From positions 2,976,001 to 3,040,000 of the forward strand of contig NZ_CP125957.1 in assembly GCF_030064125.1 (NCBI RefSeq): a stretch of DNA of 64,000 nt, read 5' to 3'. Positions 9,437 to 17,001 of the stretch are shown here, piece by piece. Position numbers and translations under genes: made by a program. This DNA is from Pseudomonas sp. G2-4. Its GTDB lineage: Bacteria > Pseudomonadota > Gammaproteobacteria > Pseudomonadales > Pseudomonadaceae. Within the stretch, counting starts at the first letter, position 1; each line of letters opens with the position of its first letter. The notes beneath the pieces are model-generated. The model was not told the origin of the DNA, made no database searches, and saw nothing but the letters and a program-made list of their open reading frames with translations.

Positions 9437-10348
9437 GTGACGGAATCTGTGAAACTCATCATTGTCGCGATCTACATCCTGTCCATCGGCTATGTTCACC
9501 TGCGTGGACGCGTCCGGCATGCGCTGCCACGCCAGTTGAGCGACCACTCGTCCTTTCTTGCGCCGATCAATTGCCTGCTTTACCTGTGCTCCAGACTTCC
9601 CAACAAACCTTTCCTGAATCCGGCGGATTTCCCGGACCTGAGTCCGTTGCAGGCTCATTGGGAAGAGATCCGTGCCGAAGGCCAGAACCTGCTGCAAGCG
9701 GGAGAGATCAAGCGTTCCAATCAATACGATGACGTGGGCTTCAACTCGTTCTTCAAGACCGGTTGGAAACGTTTTTACCTGAAGTGGTACGGCGACAGTC
9801 ATCCTTCGGCGATGAAACTGTGCCCGCGGACCACGGAGCTGGTGCAGAGCATCGGTTCGATCAAGGCCGCGATGTTTGCGCAATTGCCGCCGGGGTCGAA
9901 GCTGGTGCGTCACCGTGACCCGTATGCGGGGTCCTATCGGTATCACCTGGGCCTGGATACGCCCAACGACGCCGGTTGCTACATCAATGTCGATGGTGAG
10001 CATTACCATTGGCGTGATGGCGAAGCGGTGATGTTCGACGAGACGTTCATTCATTACGCCGAAAACACCACCGACCATAACCGCATCATCCTGTTCTGCG
10101 ATGTGGAAAGGCCCATGACATTTCGCTGGGCCGCTGCGTTCAACCGCTGGTTCAGCCGCAGCGTGATGGCCGCCGCCGGTGCCCCCAACGATGTTGGCGA
10201 CAAGACCGGTGCGCTGAACCGGGCGTTTTCCAGGCTCTACAAAATACGGCTCCAGGGTAAAGCGCTGAAGAAACGCAACCGCAAGCTGTATTACCTGCAG
10301 AAATGGGCGTTCTTCGGCGGGTTGCTGGCGATTTTTGTCTGGATCTGA
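9437..10348 (+). CDS. lpxO: lipid A 2-hydroxylase LpxO (Fe(II)/2-oxoglutarate dioxygenase)
   Basis: Aspartyl/asparaginyl beta-hydroxylase fold, 303 residues, matching LpxO, which 2-hydroxylates a secondary acyl chain of lipid A at the inner membrane. Residues 5-20 form an N-terminal membrane anchor and a basic C-terminal tail ends in a second hydrophobic segment. Iron ligands are probably His159 and Asp161 in HRDPYAG and His206 in FIHYAEN; an Arg near 216 (HNRIILF) should bind 2-oxoglutarate. The start is uncertain: GTG at 9437, or GTG at 9449 with GACGGAA just upstream, which gives the more family-like beginning KLIIVAIYILSIGYVHLRGR. Convergent with ligD, 11 bp between stops. Confidence 0.9.
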   Translation: MTESVKLIIVAIYILSIGYVHLRGRVRHALPRQLSDHSSFLAPINCLLYLCSRLPNKPFLNPADFPDLSPLQAHWEEIRAEGQNLLQAGEIKRSNQYDDVGFNSFFKTGWKRFYLKWYGDSHPSAMKLCPRTTELVQSIGSIKAAMFAQLPPGSKLVRHRDPYAGSYRYHLGLDTPNDAGCYINVDGEHYHWRDGEAVMFDETFIHYAENTTDHNRIILFCDVERPMTFRWAAAFNRWFSRSVMAAAGAPNDVGDKTGALNRAFSRLYKIRLQGKALKKRNRKLYYLQKWAFFGGLLAIFVWI

Positions 10349-10359
10349 GCGCCGTTCCG

Positions 10360-12348
10360 TCAGTCGTTGGGTTTCTGCGCCTCCAATTGTTCCCACATCC
10401 TGGCCGTGATCCGCTGTCGATGGTTGTAGCCCTCCCACGGATCGGCGCCCAAGCTCCTGGCCCGTTCAAGTGCCGTATGAATGTCCCATTGCTGGGCGTT
10501 GCGCAAACCGTCCAGCTCGGCGCGGGCAATCGGTACGGATACCGGCAGGCCTGGCCGGGCACGGACCGAATAGGCGGTCACCGTGCTGGCGCCCCGGGCG
10601 TTGCGCAAGTAATCGACGAATATTTTGCCGACGCGGTTTTTCGGCCCCATGGTGGCGGTGATCTGTTGTGGCATTTGCCGGGTCAGAAACTGGGAGATGG
10701 CCTTGGCGAAAGCCTTGGTGCTGTCCCAGCCTTCACTTCGTGCCAACGGCACGATGATGTGCATGCCTTTGCCGCCGCTGGTCTTGAGAAAGGCCTGCAA
10801 ACCCAGCTCATCGAGCAGCGCCAGGGTCTGGCGGGTCGCTTCGAGCATGGCGCTCCAAGGCAGCGACGGATCGGGATCCAGGTCCAGGACGAACAGGTCT
10901 GGCGTTTCGATCCGGTCGTGGGTCGCGGTCCAGGTGTGCAATTCCACCGTACCCATTTGCGCCGCGCTGATGAGCGACTGCACATTATCGATTTCCATCA
11001 GGGCGGCATGTCCAGGGTCCAGGGCCGGATCCAGTTGTTTGATATGGGGAATGTCCAGGCGATCAGCGTGTTTCTGGAAAAACTGCTCCTCGCCGATCCC
11101 GTCCGGAGCCCGTAACAGGGCAACGGGCCGCTGCCTCAGATGGGGCAGTATCCACGGGGCAATGTCGGCGTAATACTGCGCAAGTTCCGCTTTATGGACG
11201 CCGCTCACGCTGTCGATGACGCGCTCGGGGTGGGTAATCGCCACACCGCCGACTTCCACGGCGCGGGTTTTGTTGCGGCGCTGGGGCTTGGGTGTCGGGG
11301 TTTTTATCGGCATGGGCTGTTCGCGGACAATCCTGCCGGTGGCGGTGTTTTCCGGCAGCCCTAGGAAAACCGCCTGACGTACCAGGCCGTCACGGGTCCA
11401 TTCGGCAAATTCGACTTCACAGACCTGAGTCGGCTCTACCCAGTGCACGCTGCGGCTCTGCGTGGCATTGAGCGGTTTGGCCAGCGGCGCTGTGTCACGC
11501 TCTTGGGTACAGAGTTGCTCATGTAGCTGTTTGAGCTGGGATTGAGTGAATCCTGTGCCGACACGGCCGGCGTACACCAGTCCCGACGGCCCGTTGACCG
11601 CCAGCAACAGCGCGCCGAAACCGTTGCGCTTGCCTTGCGCACGGGTAAACCCGACGATCACGAAGGCTTGACGCAGCCGGCACTTGAGCTTGACCCAGTC
11701 GGCGCTTCGCCGGGACATGTAGGGGCTGCCCAGGCGCTTACCGACCACGCTGTCCAGTGAAAGGGCGATGGCACTTTCGAACATATCGTGCTGGCTGGCG
11801 GAAAATGCCTCGGAAAACCGCAGACGCTTGCTGGCGTTGTTCTTCAGGACCTTCTTAAGTGCCGCGCGGCGTTCTTCCACCGGCTTGTGGCGCAGGTCGA
11901 CGCCATTGAGATACGGCGCATCGAACAGGAAATACACCATGTCGACGCTGCGCCCGATCTCGAATGCCTGGCGCAGGGCGGCGAAGTCAGAGTGCCCGCT
12001 GTCGTCCAACAGGACCAACTCACCGTCTAGCCAACTGTCCCCCAGGTTCAACTCGGCCAAGGCGTCGGCGTGCAGCTTCAGGCGGTCGGTCCAGTCCTGC
12101 TGAGTCCGATTGAGCAAACGCACTTCGCCGTGTTCGATGCGGGTCAGCAGTCGATAGCCATGGAATTGCACTTCATAGAGCCACTCCCCGGACGGAGGTT
12201 GCTCCACGGGCGTGGCCAGCTGCGGCGACAGACGTGCAGGAAGGCGGTTTTCATCGATCGTCTTGGTCCGGCGAGCGCGTCGGGGGGACGATGCTTCGTC
12301 CTGCTCGACATCGGGCAAACGGGCATATTCACTCTCGGCATTGGCCAT
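10360..12348 (-). CDS. ligD: LigD-like DNA ligase/polymerase lacking the phosphoesterase domain and the ligase lysine
   Basis: 662 residues. An ATP-dependent ligase domain (about 45-330) is followed by an archaeo-eukaryotic primase-type polymerase domain (about 380-655). The polymerase keeps LDLDPDPSLPW (metal aspartates, about 485-490) and TSGGKGMHIIVPL. The N-terminal 3'-phosphoesterase domain of typical Pseudomonas LigD (about 830-870 aa) is absent, and the start has a good site (AAGGGAATC) only 32 bp after ku. Ligase motif I, normally E-x-K-x-D-G-x-R, reads EVQFHGYR (Gln61, His63), so the AMP-accepting lysine is gone. Motif IV is altered too (DSVVGKR instead of EGhhhKR), while DGELVLLD and WVKLKC remain. 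Expected role with Ku is end joining; here ligation may be lost. A second, complete LigD elsewhere is possible. Confidence 0.88.
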   Translation of the reverse strand: MANAESEYARLPDVEQDEASSPRRARRTKTIDENRLPARLSPQLATPVEQPPSGEWLYEVQFHGYRLLTRIEHGEVRLLNRTQQDWTDRLKLHADALAELNLGDSWLDGELVLLDDSGHSDFAALRQAFEIGRSVDMVYFLFDAPYLNGVDLRHKPVEERRAALKKVLKNNASKRLRFSEAFSASQHDMFESAIALSLDSVVGKRLGSPYMSRRSADWVKLKCRLRQAFVIVGFTRAQGKRNGFGALLLAVNGPSGLVYAGRVGTGFTQSQLKQLHEQLCTQERDTAPLAKPLNATQSRSVHWVEPTQVCEVEFAEWTRDGLVRQAVFLGLPENTATGRIVREQPMPIKTPTPKPQRRNKTRAVEVGGVAITHPERVIDSVSGVHKAELAQYYADIAPWILPHLRQRPVALLRAPDGIGEEQFFQKHADRLDIPHIKQLDPALDPGHAALMEIDNVQSLISAAQMGTVELHTWTATHDRIETPDLFVLDLDPDPSLPWSAMLEATRQTLALLDELGLQAFLKTSGGKGMHIIVPLARSEGWDSTKAFAKAISQFLTRQMPQQITATMGPKNRVGKIFVDYLRNARGASTVTAYSVRARPGLPVSVPIARAELDGLRNAQQWDIHTALERARSLGADPWEGYNHRQRITARMWEQLEAQKPND

Positions 12349-12380
12349 GACAGATTCCCTTGTATTGCAGGCGCCCGGGT

Positions 12381-13271
12381 CTAGCCCCGAGAGGCCTTGG
12401 TGGCTTTTTTAGCGGGAGCGGACTTGCTGGTCTTCGTCGGTTTTGCGGCAGTTTTCGCGGCGGGTTTGTCCGCCGCCTTGCCTTTGCCACCCAGGCTGCG
12501 CTTGAGCAGTTCGGTGAGGTCGATGACATCGGCGGTCTTGCGTTGTTCTTCCCCGGGATCGGTTTCCACCGCTTCCAGACGACCTTCATTGGCCTTCTTC
12601 TCCACCAGTTCCATGATCTTGTCTTCGAAACTGTCGCGGTATTGTTCCGGCTCCCAGTCGGCGCTCATGTCTTGCACCAGGCGCTTGGCCATGTCCAGCT
12701 CTCCCTTGGCCAGGGTTGGATGAGTGACCTCGTCGCCCAGTTCCAGGATGTCCAGGTCGCGCACTTCCGCCGGCCAGCGCAGCATGACCAGCACCAGGGC
12801 CGATTCCAGGGGCATGAGGGCCGCCAGGTGCTGGCGGGTGTGGAGCACGACGTGGGCCAGGGCCACCTTGTTGGTCTTGATCAGGGTTTCACGCAGCAGG
12901 GCATAGACTTTGCCGCCGCGTTTGTCCGGTGCCAGGAAATAGGGGGTGTCGATGTTCTGCAGCGGGATTTTTTCGCTGTCGACGAAGGAAAAGATATCGA
13001 TGGTCTGGGTGGACTTGGGATGGGCAGAGCGGATTTCTTCTTCGCTGAGCAGCACATACTGGCCTTTTTGGTATTGCACGCCTTTGACAATGTCTTCCTT
13101 GGTCACTTCTTTTCCCGTGACCTTGTTGACCCGCTTGTAGCCCACCGGGTCCATGCTGCGTTTGTCCAACCAGTCGAAATCCACACCCTGGGACGAGGTG
13201 GCCGACACCAGTGCCACAGGAATGTGGACCAGTCCGAAACTGATTGCGCCTTTCCAGATTGCCCGTGCCAT
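12381..13271 (-). CDS. ku: Ku homodimeric DNA end-binding protein
   Basis: 296 residues. The bacterial Ku core beginning MARAIWKGAISFGLVHIPVAL spans to about 255, including YFLAPDKRGGKVYALLRETL, and is followed by a Lys/Ala-rich tail (AAKTAAKPTKTSKSAPAKK) of the kind that contacts DNA and helps threading. Ku binds double-strand ends and recruits LigD in bacterial non-homologous end joining. It is transcribed with the LigD-like gene 32 bp downstream, so they probably form one unit. The upstream gap (13272-13458) should carry the promoter; none was recognised. Normal length and no missing segment. Confidence 0.95.
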   Translation of the reverse strand: MARAIWKGAISFGLVHIPVALVSATSSQGVDFDWLDKRSMDPVGYKRVNKVTGKEVTKEDIVKGVQYQKGQYVLLSEEEIRSAHPKSTQTIDIFSFVDSEKIPLQNIDTPYFLAPDKRGGKVYALLRETLIKTNKVALAHVVLHTRQHLAALMPLESALVLVMLRWPAEVRDLDILELGDEVTHPTLAKGELDMAKRLVQDMSADWEPEQYRDSFEDKIMELVEKKANEGRLEAVETDPGEEQRKTADVIDLTELLKRSLGGKGKAADKPAAKTAAKPTKTSKSAPAKKATKASRG

Positions 13272-13458
13272 GGTGGAGTTTCCTTACGGATGGATTCGTC
13301 TTTCTGGTGACCTTGGCGGTCGAGGAAAAGTTTCCGTCGCGCGCTGCCACACGTTCTTCGAGACGCTTCGTTACATCTTCAGGCGGTTTTTTTACTTAAC
13401 AACCGCGAACCTGCGGCGTAGCGTGTTTTCGATATGCCTGAATCCATGAGGAGTTCCG

Positions 13459-13800
13459 ATGAACAGGCTGCTGATTGCCATCATGACGTTACTGCTGAGC
13501 GCCACTGTCCAGGCCGCCATGCCTGGCGAGGAACCGTTGCTCGTGGCCCAGAATCTGCCCGGCAACAACAACCCCTATAACAGCCCGACTCGCCGGGCCA
13601 ACCCCAATAGCATGCAGGGCACCCGGCCCAACGTGCCGATGATCCACAACAACCCGACGATTCCTGCCCCCCGTCCGCCAACCCTGGAAAACGGTGGCAT
13701 CGGCAATGGCTACCCGCGTTCCGGCAAGCCGCCGGCCTCGCCACGGCCCACCCTCGAATACACGCCGCCCCCCAGGAATACGAACAACCGCGATCGCTAG
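13459..13800 (+). CDS. small secreted Pro/Asn-rich protein of unknown function
   Basis: 113 residues starting after ATGAGGAGTTCCG, a good ribosome site. Residues 1-19 (MNRLLIAIMTLLLSATVQA) are a clear Sec signal peptide with an AQA/A-type cleavage site. The mature part is low complexity and rich in Pro, Asn, Arg and Gly (NLPGNNNPYNSPTRRANPN, PAPRPPTLENGG, YTPPPRNTNNRDR), with no cysteine and no recognisable domain. It is probably disordered in the periplasm or outside the cell. It lies 46 bp before the PQQ-type dehydrogenase on the same strand and may be co-transcribed. Function not known. Confidence 0.75.
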   Translation: MNRLLIAIMTLLLSATVQAAMPGEEPLLVAQNLPGNNNPYNSPTRRANPNSMQGTRPNVPMIHNNPTIPAPRPPTLENGGIGNGYPRSGKPPASPRPTLEYTPPPRNTNNRDR

Positions 13801-13846
13801 GCGCTGAAACCTGGCTGTTTCTTTCCACCCACAGAAGGATGTGTGC

Positions 13847-14995
13847 ATGTTGCGTAAAACACTCCTGGCCGTAATTTGCGCCAGCGCTGTTCTGACCCTT
13901 GCCACGCCGGTTTCTGCCGCGCAAACCCAGTCAATGAAAAGCGAGGATGGCACCCTGGAGGTGACCACGGTGGTCAAGGGCCTGGAACATCCCTGGGCGC
14001 TGGCGTTCTTGCCGGATCAGCAAGGCATGCTGGTCACGGAGCGCCCCGGCAACCTGCGACTGGTGAGCCCCGACGGGCATTTATCGGCGCCGTTGAGTGG
14101 CGTCCCCAAGGTCTGGGCCAAGGGCCAGGGCGGTTTGCTGGATGTCGCGCTGTCGCCGGATTTCAAGCAGGATCGCACCGTCTACCTGTCCTATGCCGAG
14201 GCCGGTGAGGACGGCAAGGCCGGCACCGCCGTGGGCCGCGGGCAGCTGTCAGAAGACTTGAAGAGACTGGACAGTTTCGACGTGATCTTCCGCCAGCAAC
14301 CCAAGCTGTCCACGGGCAACCACTTTGGATCGCGCCTGGTTTTCGACCGGGATGGCTACCTGTTCATCACCTTGGGGGAGAACAACGACCGTCCGACGGC
14401 CCAGGACCTGGACAAGTTGCAAGGCAAGATCGTGCGCATCTACCCCGATGGCAAGGTTCCGGACGATAACCCCTTTGTCGGCCAGAAAGACGTACGTCCC
14501 GAGATCTGGGCCTACGGCATCCGCAATCCTCAAGGGGCCGCCCTCAACCCACGCAACGGTACGCTGTGGGAGAACGAGCATGGGCCCAAGGGCGGCGATG
14601 AACTGAACATCATCGAGCGTGGCAAGAATTACGGCTGGCCGTTGGCGACCCACGGTGACAACTACTCCGGCGCTCCGATTCCCGAGGCCCAGGGCAAGAC
14701 GGTGCAGGGCACCCTTGGCCCTTATCATGTCTGGCAGGTGTCGCCGGGGCTCAGCGGCATGGCGTTCTACGACAATGATCGCTTCAAGGCCTGGCAACAC
14801 AACGTGTTCATTGGGGCACTGGTATCCAAGAACCTGATCCGCCTGCAATTTCAGGACGATAAGGTCGTACACGAAGAGCGTCTACTCGGTGAACTCGACG
14901 AACGTATCCGTGATGTCCGCCAGGGGCCGGATGGTTACCTGTATGTGCTGACGGATGAAGGCGACGGGGCACTGTATAAAGTCGGGCTTAAATGA
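13847..14995 (+). CDS. periplasmic PQQ-dependent aldose sugar dehydrogenase (YliI/Asd-like)
   Basis: 382 residues from the ATG at 13847, chosen because AAGGA ends 7 bases upstream; an in-frame GTG at 13841 is too close to it. Residues 1-24 are a Sec signal peptide ending VSAA. The mature protein is a six-bladed beta-propeller of the soluble glucose dehydrogenase type: LEHPWALAFLPDQQGMLVTERPG, GQGGLLDVALSPDF, STGNHFGSRLVFDRDGYLFITLGE (catalytic-base His expected in NHFGSRL), EIWAYGIRNPQGAALNP and WENEHGPKGGDELNII (Ca/PQQ region). It oxidises aldoses in the periplasm; acceptor and physiological substrate are not defined by sequence. Confidence 0.88.
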   Translation: MLRKTLLAVICASAVLTLATPVSAAQTQSMKSEDGTLEVTTVVKGLEHPWALAFLPDQQGMLVTERPGNLRLVSPDGHLSAPLSGVPKVWAKGQGGLLDVALSPDFKQDRTVYLSYAEAGEDGKAGTAVGRGQLSEDLKRLDSFDVIFRQQPKLSTGNHFGSRLVFDRDGYLFITLGENNDRPTAQDLDKLQGKIVRIYPDGKVPDDNPFVGQKDVRPEIWAYGIRNPQGAALNPRNGTLWENEHGPKGGDELNIIERGKNYGWPLATHGDNYSGAPIPEAQGKTVQGTLGPYHVWQVSPGLSGMAFYDNDRFKAWQHNVFIGALVSKNLIRLQFQDDKVVHEERLLGELDERIRDVRQGPDGYLYVLTDEGDGALYKVGLK

Positions 14996-15044
14996 CGTGA
15001 CGAGGACCACAAGAGCCGATCTAGGTGGCACTTGAGATTTGCCA

Positions 15045-15073
15045 TTGACTTGCTGCCAACGCACCGCTAATTT
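15045..15073 (+). promoter_or_regulatory. sigma-70 promoter of the ilvA leader
   Basis: TTGACT (15045-15050), 17-bp spacer, TAATTT (15068-15073). The predicted start falls at about 15079-15081, on or next to the ATG of the leader peptide, so the leader would be nearly leaderless. Confidence 0.6.
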
Positions 15074-15079
15074 CCAGTC

Positions 15080-15145
15080 ATGACTTTTAACGTACTGCGC
15101 AGCCAGCCAAGCATTATTACCGCCATTCCTTATTTGGCGGGCTAG
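15080..15145 (+). CDS. candidate ilvA attenuator leader peptide (21 codons)
   Basis: ATG at 15080, TAG at 15143-15145. The second half reads Pro-Ser-Ile-Ile-Thr-Ala-Ile-Pro-Tyr (codons ATT ATT ACC GCC ATT at 15113-15127). Isoleucine and threonine are the end product and the substrate of the pathway of the gene that follows. The Ile/Thr codons sit at the foot of the first hairpin and the stop codon lies just past the second strand, as in classical attenuators. There is no Shine-Dalgarno sequence, so initiation would have to be leaderless or from an earlier transcription start. Confidence 0.6.
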   Translation: MTFNVLRSQPSIITAIPYLAG

Positions 15146-15185
15146 CTGACGACTGCACCCAACCCGCCCTAGAGGCGGGTTTTTT
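15119..15185 (+). promoter_or_regulatory. transcription attenuator upstream of ilvA
   Basis: Three mutually exclusive pairings can be drawn. Pause hairpin: CCGCCA (15120-15125) with TGGCGG (15135-15140). Antiterminator: GGCGGG (15136-15141) with CCCGCC (15163-15168). Terminator: AACCCGCC (15161-15168) with GGCGGGTT (15174-15181), loop CTAGA, ending in six T. A ribosome stalled at the Ile/Thr codons (15113-15127) would cover strand 1 and favour the antiterminator. Confidence 0.7.
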
Positions 15186-15225
15186 CTTTCTGTCTCCAGG
15201 GTTGTATCCAAACCAGGAGACCGCG

Positions 15226-16293
15226 ATGACCGCCACCCGCCCCGAACAAGCCCTGCTGGAACACTACGTCAAAAAGATTCTGGCCGCGCCGGTGTACGAA
15301 CTGGCCGTGCGTACGCCATTGCAAGCGGCCCCTGCGTTGTCCGAAGCCCTGGGTAATCAGATCCTGCTCAAGCGTGAGGACCTGCAACCGACCTTTTCCT
15401 TCAAGATCCGCGGTGCCTACAACAAGCTGGTCCAGTTAACCTCGGAGCAGCGGGCTCGCGGCGTCATCACGGCTTCTGCTGGCAATCATGCCCAGGGCGT
15501 GGCGCTGGCGGCGCGGGAACTGGGTATCTCGGCCAGCATCGTCATGCCCCTGACCACCCCGCAACTCAAGGTGCTGGGCGTGCGCAACCGGGGCGCCGAA
15601 GCGTTGCTGTACGGAGAGAGTTTTCCGTTTGCCTTGGAGCATGCGCTGGACCTGGCGCGGCAGACCGGGCGGGAGTTCGTGTCGCCTTTCGATGATCCGG
15701 ACGTGATCGCGGGCCAGGGCACCGTGGCCCTGGAAATCCTCCGTCAGCACCCCGGCAGGCTGGACGCCATTTTCGTCCCGGTCGGTGGCGGTGGGCTGAT
15801 CGCCGGGATCGCGGCCTACGTCAAGTACCTGCGACCGGAAGTCCGCATCGTGGGTGTCGAGTCGCAGCACTCTGCTTGCCTGCAGGCGGCGTTGGCGGCC
15901 GGAGAACGGGTGACGCTACCGAGCGTGGGCACCTTCGCCGATGGCGTGGCCGTCGCGCAGATCGGCGCCCATGGTTTCGAGATCTGCCGCTTTTGTGTCG
16001 ATGAGGTCATGACGGTCACCAACGACCAACTCTGCGCCGCGATCAAGGACATCTATGACGACACTCGCTCAATCACTGAGCCCTCGGGCGCCTTGGCGGT
16101 GGCAGGCATCAAGCAGTACGTGTCCAGGACCGGTGCCCAAGGCCAGACCCTGGTGGCCATTGATTCCGGTGCCAACATCAACTTCGATAGCCTGCGACAT
16201 GTGGCTGAGCGCGCGGCCGTAAATGCAGTTTGTCGGCCGAAACATACTTTTCTCGGAGCAGGCGACGGATGCCCTCTCACCCAGCCCCAATAG
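15226..16293 (+). CDS. ilvA: threonine ammonia-lyase, short form without ACT-like regulatory domain
   Basis: PLP enzyme converting L-threonine to 2-oxobutanoate and ammonia. 355 residues from the ATG at 15226, with AGGAG nine bases upstream. The catalytic core is complete: FSFKIRGAYNKL with the PLP lysine at 60, ITASAGNHAQGVALAA, VPVGGGGLIAGIAAYVK, and SGANINFDSLRHVAERA at the end. Biosynthetic IlvA is about 500-515 residues with one or two ACT-like domains for Ile inhibition. Here the chain leaves the family pattern after AERA and ends with about 26 unrelated residues, so allosteric control is probably lost. The Ile/Thr attenuator in front suggests biosynthetic regulation. A full-length paralogue may exist elsewhere. 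Confidence 0.9.
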   Translation: MTATRPEQALLEHYVKKILAAPVYELAVRTPLQAAPALSEALGNQILLKREDLQPTFSFKIRGAYNKLVQLTSEQRARGVITASAGNHAQGVALAARELGISASIVMPLTTPQLKVLGVRNRGAEALLYGESFPFALEHALDLARQTGREFVSPFDDPDVIAGQGTVALEILRQHPGRLDAIFVPVGGGGLIAGIAAYVKYLRPEVRIVGVESQHSACLQAALAAGERVTLPSVGTFADGVAVAQIGAHGFEICRFCVDEVMTVTNDQLCAAIKDIYDDTRSITEPSGALAVAGIKQYVSRTGAQGQTLVAIDSGANINFDSLRHVAERAAVNAVCRPKHTFLGAGDGCPLTQPQ

Positions 16294-16298
16294 GGGCT
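16283..16298 (+). terminator. hairpin at the ilvA stop codon (weak)
   Basis: AGCCCC-AATA-GGGGCT with the ilvA stop codon in and beside the loop. There is no T-run behind it, so it may be only a weak terminator or mRNA end-stabilising structure. Confidence 0.35.
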
Positions 16299-16400
16299 AA
16301 TCTAACTTCGGCAGGAAGAAAGTACTTGCAGTTTGCATGGTTTTTTTATCGTTTCCTTGCATTCTGCATGACCGGTCCGGCGCCTCTTCAAGCTAAGTGA

Positions 16401-16414
16401 TTGATTTCGATCAA
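16401..16414 (+). promoter_or_regulatory. Anr/Fnr box
   Basis: TTGAT-TTCG-ATCAA is a perfect palindrome matching the Anr/Fnr/Dnr consensus TTGAT-N4-ATCAA. A -10-like CATTAA lies at 16439-16444, giving a start near 16451 and a box centre about 43 bp upstream of it, close to the position of class II Fnr activation. It is about 195 bp before the DUF1652 ATG. The remainder of the 16294-16609 gap shows nothing else recognisable. Confidence 0.6.
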
Positions 16415-16609
16415 GTCAGAGGGTCGTGAATTCAGGCACATTAATTGCGGGATGGTCCAGGAGTCCGCTGCTCGGGCTCATTGATTAGAAGCGCCAAAAA
16501 ACGAACGAACGAACGGCACGGCATTCGTAGTCCCAGTCCGCATGGAAGAAAACGGACGAAAATACCGCCGTTGTACATAAATTGGCCGCCTCAACAGGAG
16601 AGAGTTGCC

Positions 16610-16909
16610 ATGTTTTTATCTGCCCTCGAAATGCGAAACATCATTGAAAGCAGCTTGCTGCCCAAGCGCTCGCAATGCACGTTGTCACCCGATTTGTCCA
16701 TGACGATCAAGATCTACGACGATCATCAAACCGACCGCGTGGCCCTGGTGAAAACCGGTATCGATGCTCAAAAACTCACGGGTTGCCGCGCAATCAATGA
16801 TTTGATTGCCGAGCTGCGCACCGAACTCGATCAGAACCACGGTCAGAACCAGCACCACAATCCCGTCGGTAACCATTTTCATCAGCTCCATCGGATGACC
16901 GGGCGCTAA
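16610..16909 (+). CDS. DUF1652 family protein
   Basis: 99 residues from the ATG at 16610, which follows AGGAGAG. MFLSALEMRNIIESSLLPKR and the following CTLSPDLSMTIKIYD, VKTGIDAQKLTGCRAINDLIAELRTEL match the small DUF1652 proteins found almost only in Pseudomonas. No signal peptide, membrane segment or catalytic motif. The C-terminal ~25 residues (DQNHGQNQHHNPVGNHFHQLHRMTGR region) are unusually rich in His, Asn and Gln and extend beyond the usual domain end. Function unknown. The Anr box upstream suggests low-oxygen induction (inference). Confidence 0.8.
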   Translation: MFLSALEMRNIIESSLLPKRSQCTLSPDLSMTIKIYDDHQTDRVALVKTGIDAQKLTGCRAINDLIAELRTELDQNHGQNQHHNPVGNHFHQLHRMTGR

Positions 16910-16976
16910 AACGCACGCCCTGTTCAATCACATCGACGCCTGGCCTGGTCATTGTCCGAGCTGGGCGTTCCTTTGT

Positions 16977-16992
16977 CCGCTATCTGTAGCGG
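16977..16992 (+). terminator. short hairpin between convergent genes (weak)
   Basis: CCGCTA-TCTG-TAGCGG followed by only TTT on the plus strand. It lies between the DUF1652 stop and the mtlZ stop; a possible weak terminator for either. Confidence 0.3.
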
Positions 16993-17001
16993 TTTGGAAC
17001 G

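Noticed and set aside
10360-12348. ligD as a simple pseudogene
   Set aside because: The frame is intact, start and operon context are good and polymerase motifs are preserved, so it is reported as an altered but probably expressed gene.
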